A stretch of 64,000 bases of DNA, from the NCBI RefSeq assembly GCF_000482785.1, contig NZ_AXWS01000008.1, forward strand, positions 434,001-498,000, given 5' to 3'. Position 1 is the first letter of the stretch; the number at the start of each line of letters is the position of its first letter. The stretch comes from Derxia gummosa DSM 723 (GTDB lineage: Bacteria; Pseudomonadota; Gammaproteobacteria; Burkholderiales; Burkholderiaceae_E). The position numbers were made by a program, and so were the translations under genes. Below, in pieces: positions 9,363 to 18,189 of this stretch. The notes under the pieces were generated by a model. The model was not told the DNA's origin, made no database searches, and saw nothing but the letters and a program-made list of their open reading frames with translations.

Positions 9363-10016
9363 ATGGATGACGTCCATGAGGTTTCGGCCGGGGGCGTCGT
9401 CCGCGACGCCTCGATTGCCGCGTCGATCGCCACCGGGCAGGTCATGACCGCCGCCGCGTCCGGGCCGGCGCAGCGCCTGCCGCGCGCCGAGGTGACGGTG
9501 CGCCGCGCGGTGCCGGCCGATGCGCCGGCCTTTGCCACCACGATGGCCACGCCGCGCGCCCAGGCCATGACGCTCCAGATGCCGCTGCTCGATGTCGAGC
9601 TGTGGCGCGAAAAGCTCACCAAGGCGCCGCCGGGCTGGACCGTGCTCGCGGCCGAGGTCGAGGGCGAGGTGGTCGGCAATCTCAGCCTGTTCCCGGCCGA
9701 CCCGTGGACGCGCCGCCGCGCCCACGCCTATGCCTTCGGCATGGCCGTGCGCGACGACATGCAGGGGCGCGGCGTGGGCAGCGCGCTGCTCGGCAAGGCG
9801 CTGGAGCTGGCCGACAACTGGCTTGGCGCGCTGCGCGTTGAGCTGGGCGTCTATGCCGACAACGCGCCCGCGATCGCGCTGTACGAGAAGCACGGCTTCG
9901 TCGTCGAGGGCCGCATGCGCGCCTATGCGCTGCGCGGCGGCGAGTACGCCGATTCGCTGGCGATGGCGCGGCTGCATCCGCGTCCGCCGCGCTTGCCGGG
10001 CGCGCTGGCCCAATGA
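9363..10016 (+). CDS. GNAT family N-acetyltransferase
   Basis: After an N-terminal extension of about 40 residues, the protein shows a GNAT fold. Beta-4 is followed by the acetyl-CoA pyrophosphate loop (AVRDDMQGRGVGSALL, matching R/Q-x-x-G-x-G/A), and then YADNAPAIALYEKHGFVVEGR, the usual end of the domain. It transfers an acetyl group from acetyl-CoA to an unknown amine. The ATG at 9363 follows a G-run that can serve as ribosome binding site. The stop overlaps the start of the Nudix gene by four bases, suggesting translational coupling. Confidence 0.85.
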   Translation: MDDVHEVSAGGVVRDASIAASIATGQVMTAAASGPAQRLPRAEVTVRRAVPADAPAFATTMATPRAQAMTLQMPLLDVELWREKLTKAPPGWTVLAAEVEGEVVGNLSLFPADPWTRRRAHAYAFGMAVRDDMQGRGVGSALLGKALELADNWLGALRVELGVYADNAPAIALYEKHGFVVEGRMRAYALRGGEYADSLAMARLHPRPPRLPGALAQ

Positions 10017-10636
10017 GCACGAGCGTGCCGCTCACGCCCGGACCCGGCGCGCCGAACGTGCCCGAACCCGGCACGCCGGAGCCCGCCGGGCTGCCGCCCT
10101 ACGTGGCGCCGCAATGGCGCTTCTGCCCGCAATGCGGCGGCCCCCTCGCGGCGCACGACCACGGCGCGGGCGAGCGCGGCACCTGCCATGCCGAGGGCTG
10201 CGGCTTCGTGCACTGGAACAATCCGGTGCCGGTCGTCGCCGCGATCGTCGAGCTGGACGGGCGCGTGCTGGTCGCGCGCAACGCGGCCTGGGCCGAGGGC
10301 GCGTGGGGGCTGATCACCGGCTTTCTCGAACCGCTCGAAGACCCGGCCGAGGGCGTGCTGCGCGAGGTTGCCGAGGAAACGGGGCTGACCGGCCGCGTCG
10401 AGAAGCTGCTGGGCGTGGCGCCGTTCCGGCGCAAGAACGAGCTGCTCATCAGCTATCACGTCGTCGCGACGGGCGAGGTCAGGCTCAGCCCCGAGCTGGC
10501 CGACTACCGCCTCGTCGAGCCGGCGCGGCTGCGGCCCTGGCCGTCGGGCACGGGACATGCACTCGCGCAATGGATGCGCGAACGCGGACATGAGCCGGTG
10601 TATCTCGACCATTTCGGGCAGGACCCGGGGTACTGA
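10013..10636 (+). CDS. Nudix hydrolase with N-terminal zinc ribbon (NudC-like layout)
   Basis: A Pro-rich leader precedes a four-cysteine zinc ribbon (FCPQCGGPL and CHAEGCGFVHWNNP, about residues 38-70). A perfect Nudix box follows: GFLEPLEDPAEGVLREVAEE, then TGL, which coordinates the catalytic divalent metal. The zinc ribbon followed by a Nudix domain resembles NAD-pyrophosphatase NudC, but the SQPWPFPxS signature that marks NADH activity is not seen. A nucleoside-diphosphate derivative of unknown identity is therefore the safest substrate call. It overlaps the acetyltransferase gene by ATGA. Confidence 0.85.
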   Translation: MSTSVPLTPGPGAPNVPEPGTPEPAGLPPYVAPQWRFCPQCGGPLAAHDHGAGERGTCHAEGCGFVHWNNPVPVVAAIVELDGRVLVARNAAWAEGAWGLITGFLEPLEDPAEGVLREVAEETGLTGRVEKLLGVAPFRRKNELLISYHVVATGEVRLSPELADYRLVEPARLRPWPSGTGHALAQWMRERGHEPVYLDHFGQDPGY

Positions 10637-10662
10637 CGCGAACCTCCTCCAGGACAAGAACC

Positions 10663-10932
10663 ATGACCGATCCGCTCCCGCCCGACCTCGTCATCAAGAA
10701 GGAAGTCGATGCCCGCGGCCTCATGTGCCCGCTGCCGATCCTGCGTGCCAAGAAGGCGCTGACCGATCTGCAATCGGGCGAGGTGCTGAAGGTGATCGCC
10801 ACCGACGGCGGCTCGGTGCGCGACTTCCAGGCCTTCGCGAAGCAGACCGGCAATGCGCTGCTCGCGCAGATCGAGACGCCTGCGAGCGGCGACCGGCCGG
10901 CGGAATGGGCGCATCTGCTGCGGCGGCGGTGA
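10663..10932 (+). CDS. TusA-family sulfur carrier
   Basis: The 89-residue protein has the TusA/SirA fold signature: the beta-strand EVDARGLMCPLPILRAKKAL contains the invariant Cys-Pro-x-Pro motif at about residues 22-25. Family members accept persulfide sulfur on that cysteine and hand it on, for tRNA thiolation or for general sulfur trafficking. It follows the Nudix gene by 26 bp on the same strand, so it may be in the same transcript. Whether it works in tRNA modification or with the sulfide cluster 30 kb away cannot be told from sequence. Confidence 0.88.
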   Translation: MTDPLPPDLVIKKEVDARGLMCPLPILRAKKALTDLQSGEVLKVIATDGGSVRDFQAFAKQTGNALLAQIETPASGDRPAEWAHLLRRR

Positions 10933-11117
10933 GGCGCGTGCGCGTCGGCTGACGTTGCGGCCGGCACGCCGGTCAAGGCGCATCACCCGGCACCGAAAGC
11001 CCGCCGAAACCGCCATCCCGCAGCCGGGCAACCATTCGCAACACGCCGCATGCCCGAGCGATCCCCTCGGCTTAATTCCTCCCATGTCGCGGCGCGTCAT
11101 GCGTCTGGGAGGCATCG

Positions 11118-12353
11118 ATGTTCTGGGAAAGCCGGCTCGAACACTTCGTCGATCGACTGCGCGCCAGCGGCTGCGTGCCGCTGGAACTCAGGCTCTGGAA
11201 CGGCCGGCGCTATGACCTGGCCGGCGCCTGCGGCGTGCCGCCGGTGGCGAGCGTGGTCGTGCCGTCGCCGCGCAGCCTCGGCTATCTGCTGCGGCCCTCG
11301 CTGTCCAGCCTCGGGCGGGCCTATGTGGAAGGCGCGATCGAGGTCGAGGGCCGGCTGTCGGACGTGATCGAGGCGAGCTGGAAGCTCGCGACCACCGCCG
11401 TGTGCGCCGAGGGCCGCTTCGCCCGGCTGCTGCGCGGCTGGCATCACACCCGCGCCAGCGACCGCGCCGACATCGCCTACCACTACGACGTCAGCAACGA
11501 CTTCTACCGGCTGTGGCTGGACGAGCGCATGGTCTATTCCTGCGCCTACTTCGAGCATGGCGACGAGACGCTGGCCGAGGCCCAGCGCCGCAAGCTCGAC
11601 CACATCCTCACCAAGCTGCGCGTCGGCTCCGGCGACCGCCTGCTCGACATCGGCTGCGGCTGGGGCGCGCTCGTCATCCACGCGGCGAAGCATTACGGCG
11701 CGGTTTGCCACGGCATCACGCTCAGCGAGCAGCAGCACGCGCTCGCGACCGAGCGGGTGCGCGCCGAGGGCCTGCAAGGCCGCGTGACCATCGAGCTGCG
11801 CGACTACCGCGACATGCTGCCCGCGCATGCCGGCGGCTTCGACCGCATCAGCAGCGTCGGCATGTTCGAGCACGTCGGAAAGAAGCATCTCGCGGACTAC
11901 TTCGGGATCATCCACGGCCTGCTGAAGGACGGCGGCCTGGTGCTCAACCACGGCATCACCAGCACCGACCCCGCCGACGGCGAGACGCCCTACGGCGGCG
12001 GCGAGTTCATCCACGACTACGTCTTTCCCCACGGCGAGCTGGTGCACATCGGCACCGTGCTGCAGGAGATGCAGCGCGGCGGACTGGAGCCGCATGACAT
12101 CGAAAGCCTGCGGCGCCATTACGCGCTGACGCTCGACCACTGGGCCGCGCGCTTCGAGGCGCATGCCGACGAGGCGCGCCGGCTCGCGGGCGATCGGCGC
12201 TTCCGCATCTGGCGCGTGTATCTGGCGGGCTGCGCCAAGGCCTTCCGCGAGGACTGGATCAGCGTGTTCCAGGTGCTGGGCTGCAAGGCGGGCGGCGGGG
12301 CGCTCAATCCGCTGCCGATGTCGCGGGGGTGGCAGTACGGGCAAGGGCGTTAG
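11118..12353 (+). CDS. cfa: Cyclopropane-fatty-acyl-phospholipid synthase
   Basis: The enzyme adds a methylene group from S-adenosylmethionine across double bonds of membrane phospholipid acyl chains. The 411 residues carry the SAM-binding motif LLDIGCGWGALVIHAAKHYG (about 175-194), the family segment YHYDVSNDFYRLWLD, the FEHVGKK motif, and the C-terminal YLAGCAKAFRE stretch. It is cytoplasmic and membrane-associated by family. The 185 bp upstream hold no other gene and presumably the promoter, but no convincing -10/-35 pair stands out. It is probably monocistronic. Confidence 0.93.
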   Translation: MFWESRLEHFVDRLRASGCVPLELRLWNGRRYDLAGACGVPPVASVVVPSPRSLGYLLRPSLSSLGRAYVEGAIEVEGRLSDVIEASWKLATTAVCAEGRFARLLRGWHHTRASDRADIAYHYDVSNDFYRLWLDERMVYSCAYFEHGDETLAEAQRRKLDHILTKLRVGSGDRLLDIGCGWGALVIHAAKHYGAVCHGITLSEQQHALATERVRAEGLQGRVTIELRDYRDMLPAHAGGFDRISSVGMFEHVGKKHLADYFGIIHGLLKDGGLVLNHGITSTDPADGETPYGGGEFIHDYVFPHGELVHIGTVLQEMQRGGLEPHDIESLRRHYALTLDHWAARFEAHADEARRLAGDRRFRIWRVYLAGCAKAFREDWISVFQVLGCKAGGGALNPLPMSRGWQYGQGR

Positions 12354-12535
12354 CTCGCCGGAGGCCTACGGCGCCGGTGGTGTGCAGGTGGGGCGTTCGC
12401 GCCTGGGCGGCGCGGTCGGGGTGGCGGGAGCCGTCGCGCCGGCGGGCGGCGAGGCTTCCCGACGTTCGGGGCATGCATGGCTGTCATATGGGACGGGGAA
12501 GCTTCGGCGCCCCGTTTCCGGACCTCCGCCACGCC

Positions 12536-14638
12536 ATGAATCCTTCCGTTCTCCGTCGCCGCACGCCGCGCCGCGCCGTGCTTGCGCTCGCCGTGCTGTC
12601 TGCCTTCAGCGGCTGTTCGAGTGATGACGACGGCACGCCCGTCACCAGTGGCGTCGTCGTCGGCAGCCATTTCCGCAATGCGCTGGTGTGCGTCGACGCC
12701 AATGCCAACGGCGCCTGCGACAGCGGCGAGGCCAGCGCGCGCAGCGATGCCTCGGGCCGCTTCAGCCTGCGTGGCGGCGGCGCGATCGTGGCCGAGATCG
12801 GCACCGACGCCAGCCGCATCGACCCCGACACCGGCGCCGCGACGGCGGTCGTTTCGCCCATCGTGCTGCGCGCGCCGAAGGAGGCGCCGGGCGTCCTGAG
12901 CCTGCATTCGACCTCGGTCGTGGCCGAGATGGAGAGCAATGCGCTGGGCTACGACGCCGCGCTCGCCAAGGTGGCGATCGCGGTGGGCGTCGCGCGCGCG
13001 AAGCTGCTGACCGACTTCAACACCGAGACCGACGCCGTTACCCGCGCCGCGCTGGAGGAGGCCTCCGGCGACGGCATCGCCCGCATCGCGCGCGCGCTCG
13101 CCGCCAGTCCGGCCGACCGCCGCGCCGCGCTCGCGGACGCGACCCTGGTCGATCGCTACTACCAGACCAAGTCGCCCTACCGTCCGCAGCAGGACGCGGC
13201 CAGCTACGAGGCGGTGCCGGCGGGCTATTCGCCGGTGTTCACCCAGCTGGTCGCGCGCCACGGCTCGCGCGGGCTGTCGAGCCTCAAGTACGACGCCGCC
13301 ATCTACAACCTGTGGAAGCAGGCCGAGGCCGACGGCGCGCTCACCGATCTCGGTCGCCAGCTCGGACCGGACGTGCTCAAGCTCATGAAGGCCAACTTCC
13401 TGCTCGGCTACGGCGTGAGCGGCATCAGCACGCCGGGCTATGGCAACGAGACCCGGGTCGGCATCGACGAGCACACCCAGCTCGCGCGCCGCATGCTCGC
13501 GCGCCTGCCGGCCTACTGGGACGGCGTGGCCGCCGACGGCACCCGCAAGATCGTCACCGTCACCTCGGGCGTGGACCGCGCGGTGGACAGCGGCAACTTC
13601 TTCGTCGGCTCGCTCAAGGCCGAGCGGCCGGCGCTGGCCGCGCTCATCAGCTATCCGCCGGCGCCCGCGCCCTATCCGGACAACGGCGGCCCGGTCGCCC
13701 AGCCGGCTGGCACCAACCGCTTCCTGCTGTACTTCCACAAGCTGTCGAAGAGCAGCGACCTCGTGAGCAACACCGCCGACGCCTACTACCCGACCTGGCA
13801 GGACAGCCTCGCCTACCAGGCCTACAAGAGCGGCGACGCCGATCTGGCCGCGAAGCAGTCGGGCCTGTTCACCACCGCCACGGCGCGCGCCGCCGGCCGC
13901 GCCGCGCTGGAACGGCTGTTCACCAGCGCCTTCGTCGACAGGATCGAGGCCGGCGGCTACCGCTTCGCCAACACCGGCAGCTGGACCTACACCAGCGACG
14001 ACGGCAAGTTCAGCAGCACGCTCACCGGCGACGGCAAGACCGTCATCGACTCGGCGGCGGCCGCCGCTTCGCTGCTGTACGAGCTGTACGTGATCGCGCC
14101 CGCGCTGCGCGCCGAAGCCGGTGTGGACTTCACGCCCTATCTGCCGCGCGAGCAGGCGAAGGTGTTCGCCGCCATCAACGACGCGTCCGACTTCTACGAC
14201 AAGGGACCGGGCATCACCGAGAAGGGCAGCATCACCAGCAAGATGGCTCAGGTGCTCGTGGACGACCTGTTCAACGAGACCGACGCGATCGCCGCCGGCG
14301 ACCTCGGCCACGCGGCCAAGCTGCGTTTCGCGCACGCCGAGATCGTGATCCCGCTCGCCACGCGCCTCGGCCTCGCGCCGGCGGCCCGGCAGGTGCCGCT
14401 GGCCTCGACCTTCAGCTACGACGGCAACCCCTGGCGCGGCGAGACGGTGTCGCGCATGGCGGCCAACCTGCAATGGGATGTGTTCCGCAATGCGGCCGGC
14501 AAGCTCATCGTCCGCATGCTCTGGGACGAGAAGGAGACCGACTTCAAGGCCGATTGCGCCGGCGCCAAGGTGGCCGGCACGAGCCATTTCTACGACTACG
14601 CGGCGCTCGCGGGCTGCTACGGCCACGCCGCGAAATGA
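12536..14638 (+). CDS. Histidine-acid-phosphatase-like lipoprotein (MINPP/phytase type)
   Basis: The N-terminus is a lipoprotein signal with an Arg-rich n-region, a hydrophobic core and a plausible lipobox FSGC at about residue 27. Residues 30-130 form an extracellular-type domain rich in Asp/Gly with DANANGACDSGE. The catalytic domain starts near residue 230 with LVARHGSRG, the RHGxR motif of histidine acid phosphatases. It ends with RFAHAEIVIPLA, the HAE proton-donor motif of the multiple inositol polyphosphate phosphatase branch. It is therefore probably an outer-membrane phosphatase acting on phytate or other phosphomonoesters. At 700 residues it is longer than typical members. The upstream in-frame codons to 12329 lack a signal sequence. 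Confidence 0.75.
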   Translation: MNPSVLRRRTPRRAVLALAVLSAFSGCSSDDDGTPVTSGVVVGSHFRNALVCVDANANGACDSGEASARSDASGRFSLRGGGAIVAEIGTDASRIDPDTGAATAVVSPIVLRAPKEAPGVLSLHSTSVVAEMESNALGYDAALAKVAIAVGVARAKLLTDFNTETDAVTRAALEEASGDGIARIARALAASPADRRAALADATLVDRYYQTKSPYRPQQDAASYEAVPAGYSPVFTQLVARHGSRGLSSLKYDAAIYNLWKQAEADGALTDLGRQLGPDVLKLMKANFLLGYGVSGISTPGYGNETRVGIDEHTQLARRMLARLPAYWDGVAADGTRKIVTVTSGVDRAVDSGNFFVGSLKAERPALAALISYPPAPAPYPDNGGPVAQPAGTNRFLLYFHKLSKSSDLVSNTADAYYPTWQDSLAYQAYKSGDADLAAKQSGLFTTATARAAGRAALERLFTSAFVDRIEAGGYRFANTGSWTYTSDDGKFSSTLTGDGKTVIDSAAAAASLLYELYVIAPALRAEAGVDFTPYLPREQAKVFAAINDASDFYDKGPGITEKGSITSKMAQVLVDDLFNETDAIAAGDLGHAAKLRFAHAEIVIPLATRLGLAPAARQVPLASTFSYDGNPWRGETVSRMAANLQWDVFRNAAGKLIVRMLWDEKETDFKADCAGAKVAGTSHFYDYAALAGCYGHAAK

Positions 14639-14668
14639 ACGCGAGGCGGGCCTCGGCCCGCCTCGCGT
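14639..14668. terminator. Bidirectional terminator hairpin
   Basis: A 14-bp perfect stem with a two-base apex starts right after the phosphatase stop and ends just before the stop of convergent lplT. No T-run follows on either strand, so it may work as an mRNA 3'-end stabiliser or with Rho. Confidence 0.65.
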
Positions 14669-14672
14669 GGGC

Positions 14673-15833
14673 TCAGCGATCGGCGCGACGCCCCGCCATC
14701 AGCCCACCCATCGCCAGCGCCAGCGCCAGCCCCACCGCCATCAGGCTGGTGGTGGGCGCGACCTCGGCCTTCTCCAGCAGCAGATAGCCGCCCACGAGCA
14801 CGAGCATGCCGGCGTTCTCGAACAGGTTCTGCACCGCCACGGCCGCGCCCGCGCCGACGCGCTCGCCGCCGCGTTCCTGCAGGAGCGCGTTGAGCGGCAC
14901 CACGTAGAAGCCGCCGAGCGCGCCGATCACCACCATCGCCGCCGCCGCGAGCCACAGCGAATGGATCGCCGCGCAGCCCGCCACCGCCAGCCCCATCACC
15001 ACGCCCGCCGGCAGCACCTTGTGCGCCGAATGCACATGCAGCAGCTGGCCCGCGACCACCGCGCCGATCACGATGCCGACGGCCGTCGCGCCGTTGAGAT
15101 AGCCCACCGTCTGCGTGCCCTCGATGTGCAGCGCATAGGGCAGCCAGGCGATGAGGATGAAGCGCAGCACCGCCGCCGCGCCCCAGAACAGCGCCGTGCC
15201 CAGCAGCGACAGCCGCGTGTCCGGCGCCCGCACCAGCGTGCCGAGCGAGGGCAGGAAGCGCGCGAGCATCGGCCCCGGCCGCAGCGGCTGCGGTCTGACC
15301 GCCGCCAGCTTCGGCACGACGAAGGTGCCGACCAGCGCGAAGGCATACACGCCCGCGCAGCCGGCGATGAGGCCGGCGGCATCGCGGTCGGCCAGCGCGC
15401 CGCCCGCGACCGCGCCGAGCAGGATCGCCGCGATCGTCGATGATTCCAGCCAGCCGTTGGCCTTGACGATCAGCGACTCGTCGCAGAGCTGGCTCAGGAT
15501 CCCGTACTTGGCCGGCGAGTAGATGGCCGCGCCCGCGCCGATCAGCCCGTAGCTGGCAAAGGGATCGAAGCCCGCGAGCATCAGCGCCGAGCCAGCAAGC
15601 TTGAGCGCGGTGCCGATCAGCAGCACCCGGCCCTTGGGCAGCGCGTCGGCGAACGGCCCGACGAAGGGCGCCAGCAGGATGAAGGCCGCGACGAAGAATT
15701 CCTGCAGCAGCGGGAACTGCCAGGCTGGCGCGGCCTGCGCCTTCAGCAGCGCGATGGCCGCGAAGAGGATGGCGTTGTCGGCGAGCGCCGAGAAGAACTG
15801 GGTGACGAGGACGGCTGCGAGTCCGCGGTTCAT
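14673..15833 (-). CDS. lplT: Lysophospholipid transporter
   Basis: LplT flips lysophospholipids, mainly lysophosphatidylethanolamine, across the inner membrane for re-acylation by Aas. The 386-residue MFS-type protein begins NRGLAAVLVTQFFSALADNA and carries SPAKYGILSQL and the FVGPFADALPKGRVL loop, all characteristic of LplT. About twelve transmembrane segments are visible. The start overlaps the stop of aas by four bases, so the two are co-translated in one unit. Fusion or adjacency of these two functions is typical of proteobacteria. Confidence 0.93.
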   Translation of the reverse strand: MNRGLAAVLVTQFFSALADNAILFAAIALLKAQAAPAWQFPLLQEFFVAAFILLAPFVGPFADALPKGRVLLIGTALKLAGSALMLAGFDPFASYGLIGAGAAIYSPAKYGILSQLCDESLIVKANGWLESSTIAAILLGAVAGGALADRDAAGLIAGCAGVYAFALVGTFVVPKLAAVRPQPLRPGPMLARFLPSLGTLVRAPDTRLSLLGTALFWGAAAVLRFILIAWLPYALHIEGTQTVGYLNGATAVGIVIGAVVAGQLLHVHSAHKVLPAGVVMGLAVAGCAAIHSLWLAAAAMVVIGALGGFYVVPLNALLQERGGERVGAGAAVAVQNLFENAGMLVLVGGYLLLEKAEVAPTTSLMAVGLALALAMGGLMAGRRADR

Positions 15834-18025
15834 GCGCTGGCCTGGGTCGAGGGGGTGGAGGAGGTATCGGCGGCGGTGGCGCGGGGCGCCTCGGCCATCT
15901 TTTTCAGCGTGACGTAGTCGGTCTTGCCCGAGCCGAGCAGCGGGATGGCCTCGACGCGGCGCAGGTCGCGCGGCACGGCAAGCTCGGGCGCGCCGGCGGC
16001 GCGGGCGGCGGCGAGCAGGGCGTCGCGCGTGAGGGTGGCGTCGGTGGTGAACAGCACCAGCGCCTCGCCCTTGCCGGCGTCGCTGCGGGTGCTGGCGGCG
16101 TGCAGGCTGCCGGGCGCGCCGGCGGCGATCGCCAGCTTCTCGACCGCTTCGAGCGACACCATCTCGCCGGCGATCTTCGCGAAGCGCTTGACGCGGCCGA
16201 GGATGGTGATGAAGCCGTCGGCGTCGATGTCGACGATGTCGCCGGTGCTGTACCAGCCGGGGCCGGCCTCGGTGGCGGGCGCCTCGATCACGCCGGGGTT
16301 CTCGTAGCGCAGATAGCCGGCCATCACGTTGGGGCCGCGCACGCTCAGCACGCCGCCGCGCGCGATGCCGGGCACCGGGTCGAGCCGGGTTTCGATGCCG
16401 GGCAGGGGCTGGCCGACGGTGCCGCGCTTGACGGCCATCGGCACGTTCACGCTGATGACGGGCGCGCACTCGGTCACGCCATAGCCTTCGAGGATGCGCA
16501 GGCCGAACTTGTCGGCCCAGGTCTCGCGCACCGCGTCGGACAGCTTCTCGGCGCCGGCCACCACGTAGCGCAGCCGGCCGAAGTCGTAGGGATGGGCGAA
16601 GCGCGCGTAGTTGCCGAGGAAGGTGCTGGTGCCGAACAGCACCGTGCAGTTGCGGTCGTACACCACCTCCGGAATCACGCGGTAGTGCAGCGGGCTCGGG
16701 TACAGGAAGGCGCGGCTGCCCGAGACGAGCGGCAGCATCGCGCCGCAGGTGAAGCCGAAGGAATGGAACAGCGGCAGCGCGACCATGAACTTGTCGTGCG
16801 GCATGAAGTCGGCCACCGCGCGCACCTGCGTCACGTTGGCAAGGATGGACGCATGCGTGTGAACGACGCCCTTGGGCTTGCCCTCGGAGCCGGAGGTGAA
16901 CAGCACCACGGCCGGATCGTCGGGTTGCACGCCCGCGCCGGCCTTGCGCGCGAAGGGCAGGGCGGCGAGCACGGCGAGCTTGTCGGCGAGGCCGAAGCCG
17001 GCCTTCAGGTCCTCGACGTAGACGACGGTAATGCCCTCCAGCCCCTCGACGATCGCGGTGAGCTTGCCCTTCTCCAGAAAGGCCCGCGAGGCGTAGATCT
17101 GCGTGATCTTCGCTGCGACGCAGGCGGCCTGGATGCCGTCACGGCCGGCGGTGTAGTTGAGCATGCCGGGCACGCGGCGCATCGACACCAGCGCCAGCAC
17201 CATCGCCAGCGTGGGCGCGGCATTGGGCATGAGCACGCCCACCACCTCGTCGGCGCGGGTGCGCGGTTCGAGCATGCGGCGGATGGCGAGCGTGGTGCGC
17301 AGCAGCGAGCCGTAGCTCTCCTCGATGAAGCGCACGTCCTCCACGACCTTGAACTTGCTGCCGAAGGCATCGCGCGCGTCGAGGAAGGCGTCGTACAGCG
17401 TGGTGCGTGGCGTGGTCCTGACGATCATGTCGAGCAGGATGTGGCGCATCGCCTCGCCGGCCTTGCGGCGGCGTTCGCGCGCCGGGCCGGTGGTGACGGC
17501 CTCGATGTGCACGGGCGGCATGGCGCTGAGGCTGATCTTCGGAAACAGCTTCTGCGGATACACGCCCGCGAGCCGACTGAAGAAGGTCTTGGCCGGGCCG
17601 CTCAGGCGCACCGGCACCACCGCCGCGCCGGTCTTCGCGGCCGCGAAGCCGGCGCCGTCGTACACCTTCATGAGCGAGCCGGTGACCGTGAGCCGACCCT
17701 CGGGAAAGATCACCACCGGCTTGCCCGATTCGAGCAGCCTCACCACCTGCTTCATCGCCATCGGGTTGGCGGGGTCGACCGCGAGGTAGTCGATGAAGGC
17801 CAGCATCCGCTTCACGAGCGGATGGGCGGCGATCTGGGTGTTGATGACGAAGGTGGCCCGCACCGGCAGGTTGAGGCCGAGCACCAGGCCGTCGAGAAAG
17901 CTCTCGTGGTTGGCGACGATGAGGGTGCGGGGATGGTGGAAGGCGCTTTCCGGCGCGTCGATGCGCACGCGGAACAGCAGGTTGATGACGAGCTTGAGCA
18001 GCGGCTTGAGCAGTGTCGCGAGCAT
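15830..18025 (-). CDS. aas: Acyltransferase / acyl-ACP synthetase Aas
   Basis: The bifunctional enzyme re-acylates lysophosphatidylethanolamine. The N-terminal PlsC-like domain has NHESFLDG (HX4D) and VIFPEGR. The C-terminal half is an AMP-forming acyl-ACP synthetase with LFTSGSEGKPKGVVHTH, EGYGVTECAP and the lysine region LGSGKTDYVTLK near the end. From ATG 18025 the protein has 731 residues, close to the known 719 of E. coli. In-frame ATGs at 18085 and 18127 would add unconserved residues, and none of the three has a clear Shine-Dalgarno, so the start is provisional. It pairs with lplT. Confidence 0.93.
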   Translation of the reverse strand: MLATLLKPLLKLVINLLFRVRIDAPESAFHHPRTLIVANHESFLDGLVLGLNLPVRATFVINTQIAAHPLVKRMLAFIDYLAVDPANPMAMKQVVRLLESGKPVVIFPEGRLTVTGSLMKVYDGAGFAAAKTGAAVVPVRLSGPAKTFFSRLAGVYPQKLFPKISLSAMPPVHIEAVTTGPARERRRKAGEAMRHILLDMIVRTTPRTTLYDAFLDARDAFGSKFKVVEDVRFIEESYGSLLRTTLAIRRMLEPRTRADEVVGVLMPNAAPTLAMVLALVSMRRVPGMLNYTAGRDGIQAACVAAKITQIYASRAFLEKGKLTAIVEGLEGITVVYVEDLKAGFGLADKLAVLAALPFARKAGAGVQPDDPAVVLFTSGSEGKPKGVVHTHASILANVTQVRAVADFMPHDKFMVALPLFHSFGFTCGAMLPLVSGSRAFLYPSPLHYRVIPEVVYDRNCTVLFGTSTFLGNYARFAHPYDFGRLRYVVAGAEKLSDAVRETWADKFGLRILEGYGVTECAPVISVNVPMAVKRGTVGQPLPGIETRLDPVPGIARGGVLSVRGPNVMAGYLRYENPGVIEAPATEAGPGWYSTGDIVDIDADGFITILGRVKRFAKIAGEMVSLEAVEKLAIAAGAPGSLHAASTRSDAGKGEALVLFTTDATLTRDALLAAARAAGAPELAVPRDLRRVEAIPLLGSGKTDYVTLKKMAEAPRATAADTSSTPSTQASA

Positions 18026-18189
18026 GGAAGTGGCGCGTTGAGGCGCCGGGAGTTGACCCGGCGCGGAGTGTGGCGGGTTTGCCATCGGTGTGTGCGGGCC
18101 GGGCAGGATTGGCCGTGAAGCAGCCATGGATTTGACACGAGCCCCGAGGCGGCACCGGAATGAGGATCGGCGTCGGGCGCGAGTCGGCG

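Noticed and set aside
16100-18118. Long plus-strand frame opposite aas
   Set aside because: Composition is typical of an antisense shadow (Arg, His, Ala, Gly) and no motif is present; Aas on the minus strand is unambiguous.
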